Assembly: GCA_046329535.1 (NCBI GenBank)
Contig: JAXLUN010000001.1
Coordinates: forward strand, 744,001-808,000
Length of the DNA stretch: 64,000 nt
Source of the DNA: Bog-950 sp046329535
Lineage (GTDB): Bacteria > Bacteroidota > Bacteroidia > Chitinophagales > LD1
Reading direction: 5' to 3'
Positions 1 through 12,900 of this stretch are shown here, piece after piece. Numbering within the stretch: the first letter of the stretch is position 1; the number at the start of each line of letters is the position of its first letter. The notes beneath the pieces are model-generated. The model saw only the letters and a list, made by a program, of their open reading frames with translations. It was not told where the DNA came from and did no database searches. The position numbers were made by a program, and so were the translations under genes.

Positions 1-1
1 G

Positions 2-898
2 GATGGAATGGGGCGTACGAAAATAGGGATGCAGATTACTGTAGCAGGTCTGATAATGAATTGTATACTTAATTGGGTTTTGATATATGGTAAGATCGGA
101 TTTCCAAAGTTGGGTATTGAAGGTGCGGCAATTGCAAATACACTTTCACGTGGAGCTATGTGTATAGCGATTTTAATATTTATATGGAAAGATGCTGAAG
201 TAGTAAGATTGAGAAAAGAATATAAGATTCATGGAGAGAAAAGCAGTAAGAGCATTCTACCAATATTGATTATAGGAATACCTGCCGGATTACAGTTTTT
301 TTGGGAAGTTGCTGCGTTTACAGCCGGACAAGTGATGAGTGGATGGATTAGTACTTCTGCAGAGGCAGCTCATATGATTGCAATTGGATTGGCATCTATT
401 ACTTTTATGGTATTGACCGGTATTTCTTCTGCAGGGACCATATTGATAGGATATGCTTATGGTGCTAAAAATAAGAGTGATATTCGGCTTTCAGGTTATA
501 TCGTATTTCTAATTGCGTTACTCATAGAGGTGATTTTTGCCCTTGTGTTTTTAAGCTGTCATTCGATTTTGCCCAGACTTTACACGGATGATATGGATGT
601 AATTTCCATCGCTTCAGGCATGCTGATTTATGGAGCCTTTTTTCAAATAAGTGATGGATTACAGGCCGTTGCAGCTGGTGCATTAAGAGGTATGCAGGAT
701 GTTAAATACCCCGCACTAATAGCGTTTATATCTTATTGGATTGTGATGGCGCCACTATGCTACTATCTGGCGTTTACTTTAGAGATGGGATTAAAAGGTA
801 TTTGGATTGGTTTTATAGTTGGTTTAACAGTAGCCGCGTTGTTGCAATTAATCAGATTTCAATACCGGATAAACAATATCAAATTTGATACTGCTTAA
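2..898 (+). CDS. MATE family efflux transporter, 5' end cut by window
   Basis: Multi-antimicrobial extrusion (MATE) family inner-membrane exporter that couples Na+ or H+ entry to export of cationic compounds. Only about 298 residues are present, against roughly 440-460 for the family. The reading frame is open through the left edge, so the Met codon at position 8 is internal. The start of the visible part (GMGRTKIGMQ, then a hydrophobic segment ending NWVLIYGKIG and GIEGAAIANTLSR) matches the mid-protein MATE pattern at the end of the first six-helix half. About seven hydrophobic segments follow, including ISSAGTILIGYAYGAKN, the second-half counterpart of the family's helix-7 region. The gene converges on the giant surface protein with a 13-nt gap and no clear terminator. 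Substrate cannot be told. Family assignment is firm. Confidence 0.9.
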   Translation, partial: DGMGRTKIGMQITVAGLIMNCILNWVLIYGKIGFPKLGIEGAAIANTLSRGAMCIAILIFIWKDAEVVRLRKEYKIHGEKSSKSILPILIIGIPAGLQFFWEVAAFTAGQVMSGWISTSAEAAHMIAIGLASITFMVLTGISSAGTILIGYAYGAKNKSDIRLSGYIVFLIALLIEVIFALVFLSCHSILPRLYTDDMDVISIASGMLIYGAFFQISDGLQAVAAGALRGMQDVKYPALIAFISYWIVMAPLCYYLAFTLEMGLKGIWIGFIVGLTVAALLQLIRFQYRINNIKFDTA

Positions 899-911
899 CC
901 GGTATCATTGA

Positions 912-3900
912 TTATCTCACGATAGTGATGCTGCCTTTATATACTTTTTCATTGTATCCATCAAGAAACACTGCCTTCATTACGTATACACATACTGACG
1001 GGCCTATTAACTCCCCCTTGTAAACTCCGTCCCATTTAAACTCAGGGTCATTGGATTCATATAATTTTTCACCCCAACGGTCGAAAATCATGATGTTGAA
1101 TTTTTTGATGCCCGAAAGATTTCCAAACAATTGATAGAAATCGTTGTTCCCATCTCCATTAGGTGTAAATGCATTTGGGGTGAAGATTGTATGGTCCGCA
1201 ATTACCTCAACCGAAACTGTATCGCTTGCTTCACACCTATTAGTATCAATAGCTATTACGGTATATAATGTTGACTGCCCGGGCTGTACAGTTACGTCCG
1301 TACAGGTATTGCAGTTCATTCCAAAAACCGGTGTCCAACTATAAGTTGTAAAGGCAGTTCCGGTACTTGCTGCATGTAAATCAATAGTTTGGCCTAACGT
1401 AATGGATCCGCCTCCACTTGCATTCACACTAAAGGAATTTTGATTGACTACAAAAAATGATGTATCGAATGGACAACCGTTTGCATCGCTTATGGTTACA
1501 CTATAGTTTCCCGGATGTATGTTATCTAAATCTTCGGTTGATAATCCATTACTCCAGTGAAACTCGTAAGGGGCAGTTCCATTGTTGACAGTTAGATTAA
1601 TATTGCCCGTTGCACTGACACAAGGTAAAGGAGTTATTTCTGCAGTTGCCATTAGCTGTGGTAATGTATTAATGTTTGCCTGGGCAGTTTGTACACAGTG
1701 CTGAGCATCGGTAACGGTTACTTTATAAGTTCCGGATGAAACATTCGAAATATCTTCTGTAAACAAGTGGTTACTCCACTCAAAATTATAAGGTGTTGTA
1801 CCTCCGGTTACAGAAGAATTGATACTACCATTGTTTCCTCCCTGACAAGCTACATCTATAGTAGCGAGTGTTACATTAAGTACAGCTGGCTCACTTATTC
1901 CAATAGCTCCTGTTGTAGCAGTGCATCCTTTAGCATCAGTAACGGTAACAAAGTATAAGCCTGCCGAAATGTTGGTTATGTTTTGTGTTGCTGAGCCGTT
2001 GCTCCATGAATAAGTGTATGGGGTATTGCCTCCGATAATGTTAACAGAAATACTTCCGTTTGATGCGGCATTACAGGACACATTTGTAGAGGCACTTGAG
2101 ATGTTGATGGCGGATGGCATGGTGAGCTGCTCGGATGATGCAGCTGTGCATCCATTTCCATCTGTTACAACTACTGAAAATGTACCTGCCCCCATTCCTT
2201 GCAGATCTTCTATGGTTGCACCAGTGCTCCACATGTAACTCATGTTACCCGTTCCGCCTGTCACAGTTAAATCTATAGCACCATTATCTATTCCGTTACA
2301 AAGTGGATCTGTTTTTTGCAGTGAAAGTGTAAGCATAGTAGGTTCTGTAACAGTAACTGTGCTGGTGGTTGTACAGCTGTTCGCATCAGTTGCTGTAACG
2401 ATATAGCTGCCTGATGCTATACCAGTTAAATCTTCAATAGTAGATCCGTTACTCCAGTAATAGCTGTATGCGGCTGTCCCACCAGAAGGAGTAATATTTA
2501 TGCTGCCATTATTACCACCATAGCAAGCTACATCCGTTTTCGTAGATGAAATTATGAAAGCAGTAGGTTGATTGATAGTGGCACTTTGCGCAAGGGAGCA
2601 AGAATTTGCATCAGTTACGGTTACAGAATAATTACCAGCCGCCAGGGCATTAATGTTTTGAGTTGATGCCCCGTTGCTCCAGAGAGATGTATAGTTTGTG
2701 GTGCCTCCGCTTATAGTGGCCGTTATGCTGCCGCTATTGTTTCCATTGCAGTTTACATCAGTAGTTGAAAGGCTAACCGATAGAGCAGTTGGTTCAGTGA
2801 TAACGATAGGTTGGCTTACTGCACATGCATTGAGGTCATTAACTGTAATTTGATAAGTCCCGGCAGTAAGTCCTGTTCTATCTTGAGCAGTAGCCCCATC
2901 ATTCCAGGTATATGTGAATGGGAAGGTGCCTCCAATGATAGAAATATCTATGCTACCATTGTTCCCATTATGGCATGAAACATTTACATGCGTATTGGTT
3001 ACTACAGTTAAGTTAACTGGTTGAGTAATTGCCATATTCGCGTTAGCTACACAGTTATTCGCATCATGTACAATTACAGAATAGTTGCCGGCAACTATAT
3101 TGTGTAAATCTTCTGTGTTTGAGGCGTTGCTCCACTGGAAGGTATAGCCAGGAGTAGCTCCCGTTACGGTGAGGTCAATATTGCCATCATTGCCGCCATT
3201 ACAGCTAACATTGTTATAGTTGAAAGTAACACTGATAGGAGTAGGCTGAGTAATAACCGCACTTTGAGTGCCGGTGCATCCATTGGCATCTGTAGCGGTA
3301 ACAGTATATGTATTAGCCATAACTCCTGAAAGATCCTCACTGTTATCTCCGGTACTCCATAGGTAAGAATATGGCCAGGTTCCTCCATTAGTGGTTATAT
3401 CAATGGCGCCCATAGCATAACCGTTGCAGGTTACATTGGTATGTGTTTCTGAGATTGCAACAGCCGTGTTTTGAGTGACTGTTTGAGTCATAGAAGCTGA
3501 GCATGAATTCGCATCTGTAACAGTAACTGTATAGATGCCGGCCGTTACCGCAGCGATATTGGGAGTAAGAGCTCCATTGCTCCACAGGTAAGTATATCCT
3601 GTTACACCACCCGATACAATGATATTTACTCCGCCTGTGTTTGCACCATTGCAAAGAATGTTATTGGTAGTTCCTGCAATTTGCAGAGCTGTTGGTTGAA
3701 TAATGTTTGCACTATTGGTAATTGAACAATTATGAGAATCGTAAACAGATACGCTATAAGTACCGATTGTTAATGATTGAATATCCTCGGTTATGCTTCC
3801 ATTGTTCCAGGAGTATGAATAAGGGGTTGTGCCTCCGCTTACGGATAAATCAATCGAACCGTTGTTTCCGCCAAAGCAGGAAACGTCATTGTGGGTATTC

Positions 3901-6900
3901 GAAGCGGTGAGGTTGGCTGGCTGAGAAACTGTTGATGATGAACTAGCTGTGCATGATTGATTGTCTGTTACTATTAGCGAGTAATTTGAAGCAGTAAGGT
4001 TGTTTCTGTTTGGTAATATAGAGCCATCATTCCACAAGAAGGTATAAGGGGCGGTTCCTCCGGTTACGGAAGTAGATAACGCACCAGTATTGCCGCCAAA
4101 ACAAAGCGCATCAGTTGCTGATGTTGATACGGAAAGCAGAACCGGTTCTGAAATGGTTGCAGTAGTTGTTATTGAACATGAATTAGCATCGGTTATAGTA
4201 ACACTATAAGTACCTATACTAAGCGATGTTCTGTTGGGTGTAATAGCTCCATCATTCCAGTTAAAGGTATAAGCAGCTGTTCCTCCAGACATGTTAAGTG
4301 TAATTGCTCCTGTATTTCCTCCGTTGCAAGCAACGTTGGTTACTGTTTTGGTTACCGATAAAGCTGAGGCAGGTTGGGTTACTGAGGTACTGGACGTTGT
4401 TGAACAGCTTTGATTATCAGTAATAGTTACTGAATAAGTTCCTGAAGAAATTCCATTCAGATTTTGTGTTGCTGCAGAATTACTCCAAAGAAAACTGTAA
4501 GGCGCTGTACCACCATTGGCTGTCAGTGTTATAGCTCCGTCATTTCCACCAAAACATGAAACACTTATTGGAGTAGTATTGGCAGCAAGTGCAGCTACTG
4601 GCTGTGATATGTTAACATTAGCCGTGGTTGAGCAAGCATTTGCATCCGTAATAGTGACGGAATAATTGCCGGCTGTGATATTCGTTCTATTTGATGTGGT
4701 TATGGCATCGTTCCATAGATAGGTATATGAAGTAGTTCCACCGGAGACCGTTAGCATAATACTTCCGTTACTACCACCAAAGCAAGACACGTTACTGCCA
4801 GATGTTGATACAAAAAGTGGGGCAGATGGTTGAGTAATAGTGATAGCTGTAGAAGCAGAACAACTATTCGCATCGGTTACAGTTACCTGATAATTGTTTG
4901 CAGGAAGTGAAGTGAGATCTTCTACTGTTGCTCCATTGCTCCATATAAAAGAGTAAGAAGCTACCCCGCCTGTCACCGTCAGATTGATATCGCCATTATT
5001 GCTGTTATAGCAGGAAACTGGAGAGCTGGTATTTGATAACAGGAGAACTGATGGCTGCGTTATTGTTGCGGCTGAAGTAGCTGAGCACATGTGAGCATCT
5101 GTAACTGTCACCGAATAATTTCCAACTGGTAATGAAGTCCTGTTTTGAGATGTTGCTCCATCGTTCCAGATAAATGAGTAAAATGTAGTGCCTCCGCTAA
5201 TGGTTAACGCAATATCTCCATTGCTTCCACCATAACATGAAACATGATTTGCTGTGTTTGATACAGATAAGGCAGTTGAGGGTTGAGTAATAGTGATAGA
5301 AGCAGAAGCGGTGCAGGCATTAACATCATTGACTGTTACTGAATAACTACCGGCTGTAAGATTAGATATGTCTTGGCTGGTCATTCCCCCACTCCAACTA
5401 TATGTATAAGCAGCCGTTCCTCCGCTTACTGACAAATCTATAGCTCCGTTATTACCTGAGTAGCAGGAAACATCGGTTTGGGTTGTGGATAGTAAAAGAG
5501 AATTTGGTTCCGTGATGATTGCGGAGACACTTGCTGAGCAAGATAGAGCATCACTTACGGTAACAGAATAAGAGTTTGCAGTAGCTGAACTGATGTCCTG
5601 AGTTGAGGATCCGTTACTCCAGCTATAGGTGTAAGGGTTTGTTCCGCCATTCACTGTTATATCAATGCTTCCATTGTTTCCTGCATTACAAAGCACATTG
5701 ATATGCGTTTGTGTTAAAGATAGCACTGCCGGTTGAGTTATGGTAGTAGTTAAAGTAGTGGTGCATGACTGAGCATCGGTTACGGTTACTGTATAACTAC
5801 CTATGGCAAGTGATACTCGGTTAGGCGTGGTAACCCCATCATTCCAGTTGTATATATAAGAGGCGGTGCCACCGGATGCACTAAGATTAATAGTGCCGTT
5901 ACTCATTCCATTACAAGTAACATTACTGCTACTCATAGTAGCTGAAAGGGGCGCGCTCGGTTGCGAGATGGAAGCTGATGCGCTGATTGTGCAACTGTTT
6001 AAATCAGTAATTGTCACCGTATAGTTGCCGGCTGGAATGTTATTCCTGTTAGATGAAGTAATGCCATCATTCCATAGGTAGGAATAGCCGCTGGTGCCTC
6101 CCGTTGTGCTAATCGATGCACTGCCAGTAGAATTGCCAAAGCACGCAACGTTAGTAGATGAAATGATTACAGATAAAGCGGATGCCGGTTGAGTAACGGT
6201 AGCTCCTGTTGAGGTGGTACATAAATTGGCATCTGTTACTGTAACTGTATAGCTTCCGGCAGGCAGCCCAGTTCTGTTCGGACTAGTAATTCCTCCTCCC
6301 CAATTGTAAGAGTATGGGCTGGTGCCACCGCTAACAGACAGGTTAATGGAGCCATTAGTGCCGGAGAAACAAGAAACATTATTTATGCTTGTAGTTGCAC
6401 TAACTGCCGCAGAAGGTTGGTTGATAACAGAGGCTATGGAGGCCGAGCAGGAAAGATTATCAGTAATAGTGACTGAGTAGTTTCCAGCAGAAACATTTGC
6501 TCTGTCTTCGGTATTAACAGCATCATTCCATGAATAGGTATATGGGGCAGTTCCTCCACTAACGGAGAGGTTAATACTGCCCGTATTGTTCCCAAAACAA
6601 AGAACATCAGTAGTTGATGTTGATGCATTTAATCCGGTGGCGGGTTGAGTAACAGTAGCACTTGAACTGGCTGTGCAGCTGTTATTGTCAGTAATTGTAA
6701 CAGTATACAATCCGGCTAACAAACTATTGATATTACTGGTTGTTATACCGCCTCCCCAGTTATACGAATAGCCGGGTGTACCTCCGTTTACGGTAATATC
6801 AATTGATCCTGTGTTGTTATTAAAGCAAGCTACATTTGTTACTGTAGAGGTAATTACCATTGATGTTGGTTGGGATACAGTAACACTTAAATTGATAGAA

Positions 6901-9900
6901 CATGAGTTGTTATCGGTTATAGTTACATTATAGTTTCCTGCTGTAAGAGTGTTGAGATTTTGAGTTGAGTAACCACCAGTCCAGCTATATGAATATGGGT
7001 TAGTCCCCCCGCTTACTGTCAGGTTAATAGTACCATTGTTTCCGTTATTGCAACTTACTTGGCCGGTAGTATAGCTGGCTGATAAGGTTACAGGTTGGTT
7101 AATGGTGGCTGAGGTTATAACTGAGCAGGCATTAGCATCTGTCACAGTAACGTTGTAAGTTCCGGAAGCCAGCGATGTTCGGTTGGGAGTAGTAATGCCT
7201 CCCGTCCAGTTGTAAGAGTAAGGAGTAGTTCCCCCGGATACACTTAAGTTGATAGTTCCATTATTTCCACCAAAGCATGAAACCGGTGTCGCAGTGGTTG
7301 AAGCAGTGACTGCAGCTGCAGGCTGAGTAATGCTGGCACTGGTGGTGCTGGTGCAGGCATTAGCATCGGTTACTGTAACAATATAAGTTCCTGAAGCCAG
7401 CCCTGTTCGGTTAGGAGTCGTAATTCCTCCTCCCCAGTTATAAGAGTAAGGAGTAGTTCCCCCGGATACATTTAAGTTAATCGTTCCGTTATTTCCTCCA
7501 AAGCATGAAACATTGGTCACAGTAGTTGAGGCTGTAAGAGCTCCAGAAGGCTGGGTTATTGTAGTTGAAATGGAAGTTGTACAATTGTTTGAATCAGTCA
7601 CCACTACAGAATATGCTCCGGCAGATAGGTTAGTTCGGTCTTCGGTTGTTACTCCTCCCCCCCAATCAAATGTATAAGGAGCTATACCGCCCGATACGGT
7701 CAAATCTATAGTGCCGTTGTTGCCCCCAAAGCACGATACGGAGGTAAAGATAGTTGAAGCAGTAACCGCGCTTGCAGGTTGTGTAACTATGGCTGTATTA
7801 GTTGCTGTGCAACCATGATTGTCTGTAACGGTTAAAGAATAGTTGCCCGCAGGAATATTGGTTCTGTTCGGTGTGGTAATACCTGCACCCCAGTTGTAAG
7901 TATAAGAAGGACTTCCTCCAATTACCGTACTAGTAATGTTTCCGGTAGATGAACCCTGACATAAAATATCAGTAACTACCAAGGCATCAATAGAAAGTTG
8001 AGATGGTTGGTTGATAGTTGCGGTGGCAGTTGACTGGCATCCATGCTGATCGCTTACGGTTACATAATAAGTTCCACCCAGCATACTAACTCGGTCTTCA
8101 ATGACACTGCTGTCGCTCCATAGATAAGTGTAAGCTGGAACTCCGCCACTAGCGGTGATACTGATAGTGCCGTTGTTGTCCCCATAACAGTTTAATGTAT
8201 TGGTACCGTTTACCAATACACTTACTGCACTTGCTGGTTGGCTTACAACAGTGGACGCTGAAACAGAGCAGCCATTTATATCAGTAATAGTTACCGAATA
8301 TGTTCCCGTACTGATTGAAGAACGGTTGGCATTCACATTACCATCATTCCATAAATAATTGAATGGCCCCGTTCCACCTGTAGTGGTAGAAGTAATACTA
8401 CCATTATTTCCTCCAAAGCAACTGATTGCTGCAGGAGTAAGTGCAGTTGTTAGTAAGCTTGGTTCTGTAATAGAAGTTGAAGCAGATGCGGTGCAGGTAT
8501 TTGCATCTGTTACTGTAACCTGATAATTACCTGCACCTAGAGATGATCGGTTCGTAGTAATGATTCCACCTCCCCAGTTGTAAGCATATGCACCGGTACC
8601 TCCTGTAACTGTTAGACTAATTGCTCCTGTATTTTGAGAATTGCAAAGAACGTTAGTCACAGTGGCAGCAATGTTGATGGGGTTGGGTTCATATACAGTT
8701 ATGTTGTTAACGCTGGTGCAAGAATTAGCATCTGTAACGGTAACAGTGTAGGTTCCTCCAGTTAACCCACTTCTGTTTGCAGTGATAATGCCACTTCCCC
8801 AGTTGTAAGAATAACTGGATGTACCTCCCGTTACTGAAAGATTAATAGCACCGTTGTTCCCTCCGTAGCAGGATACATTGGTATTGGAATTGGTGATAGT
8901 TAGTACGGATGGTTGCGTAATTACAGCACTAAAAGTTGCTGAGCATGGAGTAATATCTGTAACTGTAACGGTATATGTTCCCGGAGAAAGACCGCTTCTG
9001 TCCTGAGTGGTAATGCCTCCACCCCAATTATATGTATAGGCAGGAGTTCCCGAAGAAACGCTCAAATCGATGGTTCCGTTGTTCAATCCGTTACAACTGA
9101 CATTTGTATTGACTGAAACCGGAACCGGTTTGGTATATATGTTAACCACTTTCTTTATAGAATCAGAGCAGAAACCTCTTATTACTACGTGGTTTACTGT
9201 AAAGTTTCCGGCACTCGGATAGGTATATGAAGGACTGGTCAAAGAAGATGTTCCGGTAGCATTTCCAAAATCCCAGTAATGGGTAATAATGTTAGAAGAG
9301 CCGGTATGGGTGAAATTAATGGTTGCATTTGGTCCACACACATTACCCGCAAAAGTGAAGTTTGCGTTAGTGTTGTTTCCGCTCAATCCAACAACAACCG
9401 AGGATGAGATAGAGCACGAATTGGCATCTGTAACAGTAACTGAAATAGGGCCTGGGGCTAAACCGGTTTGATTTTGTGTATTGGCGCCTCCATTCGACCA
9501 CACATAATTGTATGGTCCTGTCCCAGTGTTGTTTGTAACGGCAGTAGCGGTTCCTGTTGCATTCAAGCAAACGCTGGTACCGGAGTTTAGAGTAAGAGTT
9601 AATGCAGATGGCTGTGTAATAACTGTATTTGATATAGCAGTGCATGAATTTGCATCTGTAACTGTTACCGTATAACTTCCTGCAAGGAGCCCTGTTCTGT
9701 TTGGTGTTGTTATACCCCCCCCCCAGTTGAAATTATATGAACCTGTACCGCCAATAACAGATAGTGATATGGCTCCGTTATTTCCAGCATTACAAAGTAT
9801 AGGAGTAGGCGTAGCATTAATACTGATTGCGGTAGGTTCGGTTAAGGTGGTTGCTGCACTTACAGTACAGCTTTTACTATCGGTAACAGTAATTGAATAA

Positions 9901-12900
9901 CTCCCGGCAGATAGGCTGGTTCTGTTTTGAGTTATATTGCCATCGTTCCATAGGAAAGAGTACGCAGAAGTTCCTCCTGAAACGGTAGCACTTACAGATC
10001 CTGTACTAATTGCATTGCATGTCAAATCAGTTGGCAAAAGAACCACTGATAGAGCCGTAGCTGGTTGTGTTACGTTTGATGAAGTTGTTGCGGTGCAACC
10101 ATTAGCATCGGTAACGGTTACAGTGTAAACTCCAGTAGTTACATTGGTCAGATCTTCGCTGATACTTCCGTTACTCCAGTTATAAACATAGGTTCCGGTA
10201 CCTCCGGTTGCTGTCAAATTTACGGAGCCGTTGTTTCCAGCAAAACAAGCCACAGAAATATTGGTTGCTGAAGCTGAAAGGGCAAGAGCTGGTTGAGTAA
10301 TTACGGATGATGAAGCAGCCGTGCAGCCATTTGCATCAGTAACAGTAACAGTATATGTCCCAGCAGGAATACCTGTTCTGTTAGATGTGGTTATACCCCC
10401 ACCCCAGTTGTAAGAAAGAATACCTACGCCACCGCTTGCGGCAATAGTTATAGCTCCGGTAGATGAACCGGTACATAATACGTTTGTAGGGGTAGCCGAT
10501 ATCGCAATTGCAGTTGGTTGTGTAATACTGCTGTTAGCAATGGCTGAGCAACCGAGTCCATCTGTCACGGTTACTGAATAACTACCAGAGGTAAGAGAAG
10601 TTCTGTCTTCGGTGGTTATCCCACCACCCCAATTATAGGTAATGGGAGCAGTGCCGCCACTTACACTTAAGTCAATTGCACCGTTATTTCCTCCATTACA
10701 AGAAACCGCTGTGTTTACGGTGGATAATGTCATGCCGGTTCCGAGTTGAGAAACAGAAATAGCTTTTGTTACAGTACATCCTGTATTATCCGTAACGGTG
10801 ATATGGTAGGTTCCTGCAAACAGAGTATTTCTATTCGGTGTAGTAATCCCCCCTCCCCAATTGTATGTATAAGGTGAACTGCCTCCTGAAACAGCTAGTG
10901 AAATTGCTCCGTTGTTGCCGGGAGCACAAGTAGCGTCTGTTACTGTTTCGGTAATGGATATTATGCTGGGTTGCGTAATTGTAGCAGATCCTGTAATGGT
11001 ACATCCTTTATTATCTGTGGCAGTGACGGTATAGGTTCCGGCTAATAGAGAAGTTCTGTCCTCTGTAGTTACTCCACCTCCCCAGTTGTAACTATAGGGA
11101 GCTGTTCCACCCGATAAGGTGATATTGATGGATCCGTTATTGTTTCCATTGCAAAGAGCATTTGTATGTGTTTCACTGAATAATAATGCAGTTGGTTGAG
11201 TAATCGAAATCGAACCGGTAATACTGCAGCCTGCATTGTCAGTAACAGTTACCTGATAAGTTCCACTGCTCAAACCGGTTCTGTCTTCTGTTGTTATCCC
11301 GCCTCCCCAATTGTATGAATATGGCGATGTTCCACCGCTTACATTTACATCAATAAAACCATTACTCGCCCCGTTGCAGGATACGTTAGTTGACGTATTT
11401 GAAATAGCAAGCATGGCAGGCTGAGTGATGACAAATGTTGAAGTCGCAGTACAAGTTTTATTATCTGTAACAGTAACGGTATAGGTTCCAGCTGTAAGTC
11501 CGGTGCGATTGGCCGTAGTAATCCCTCCCCCCCAGTTATAGCTATATGGTGAAGTGCCTCCGGAAACAGATGTAGTAATAGTTCCATTACTAACTCCGTT
11601 ACAAAGAATATCATTTTTTGTGCCGGTAACATTAAGCACAGCAGGCTGAGTAAGTATAGTCGATGCGCTGGCGGTGCAGCCTTTACTATCTGTTGCGGTA
11701 ATTGTGTATGTTCCTGTTAATAATGATGAAATATTTTGAGTTGTAGCTGCATTGCTCCACAGGTAAGTATAAGGTGACGTACCGCCTGTCGTACTTGAAG
11801 TAATAGAGCCACTGCTACTGCCAAAGCAAGAAGGATTTGTTGCCGTTAAAACCGGATTTACCACTGTTGGTTGTGTAATGGTTATAGTTCTAGTGGCGGT
11901 ACAACTGTTACCGTCAGACACCGTAACCGTATAATTTCCTGAAACAACAGCACTTAAATCTTGGGTACTGGCCCCATTACTCCAGGCATAAGTATAGACA
12001 GCAACACCACCACTTACTGTTAAATCAATGGAACCATTGTTTCCGCCAAAACAATTTTCATTTACATGTGTTTCGGAGGTTATAATAGCACTCGGTTGAG
12101 TAATAGTTATGGAACGTGTAGCTGTGCATCCATTAAAATCAGTGACTGTTACTGTATAACTGGCAGCGGTCAGATTATTAATATCTTCCGTAGTTACTGC
12201 ATTACTCCAAACAAAAGTATAGGGTGAAATACCACCAGCCGGAGTCAGATTTATCGACCCGTTATTCCCACCATTACAGGATACAGCAGTGTTAGTAGCA
12301 GATGTGGTTAAGTTAGATGCGGGTTGAGTTATTACATATGCCGCAGTTACTGAACAGCCAACGGTATTACTTACGGTGACGGTATATGTTCCAGCCAATA
12401 GATTTGTTCGATCTTGAGATACAACACCTCCACCCCAGTTGTAGGTAAACGGAGCGTTAGCTCCCGTTACAGTAATATCAATGGCACCATTGGTTCCCCC
12501 AATACATGAAACATTACTGGAAGTTCCGGTAACTGTAAGGTTAGAAATAGTAATGGACTTGGAAGAATTAGCTGTACATCCGTAAGCATCAGTTGTGGTT
12601 ACTGTATAAGTTCCTCCTGTAGCCACCGTCAGATTAGGTGTTGTTACACCGGTACTCCACAAGTAACTATAAGGAGATACACCTCCGCTGGGCGTAGTAG
12701 AAATAGTAACAGTTCCTCCGTTACAAACAGTAGCCGCTGGCGATGCCGTAGTGCTTAATGCAGGGTTACTTACGTAAACTGTTTGAGATACTGTTTTGGT
12801 ACAAGCTCCAAAAACCATTGTAGCGGTGTAAGTGGTAGTGGTGGATGGCGTGGCAATTGGATTTTTGATATTCGGATTGCTTAACCCGGTTGTTGGTGAC

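Noticed and set aside
9367..9645. Antisense open frame inside the adhesin repeats
   Set aside because: Several such frames appear opposite the repeats; they follow repeat composition and encode nothing recognisable.
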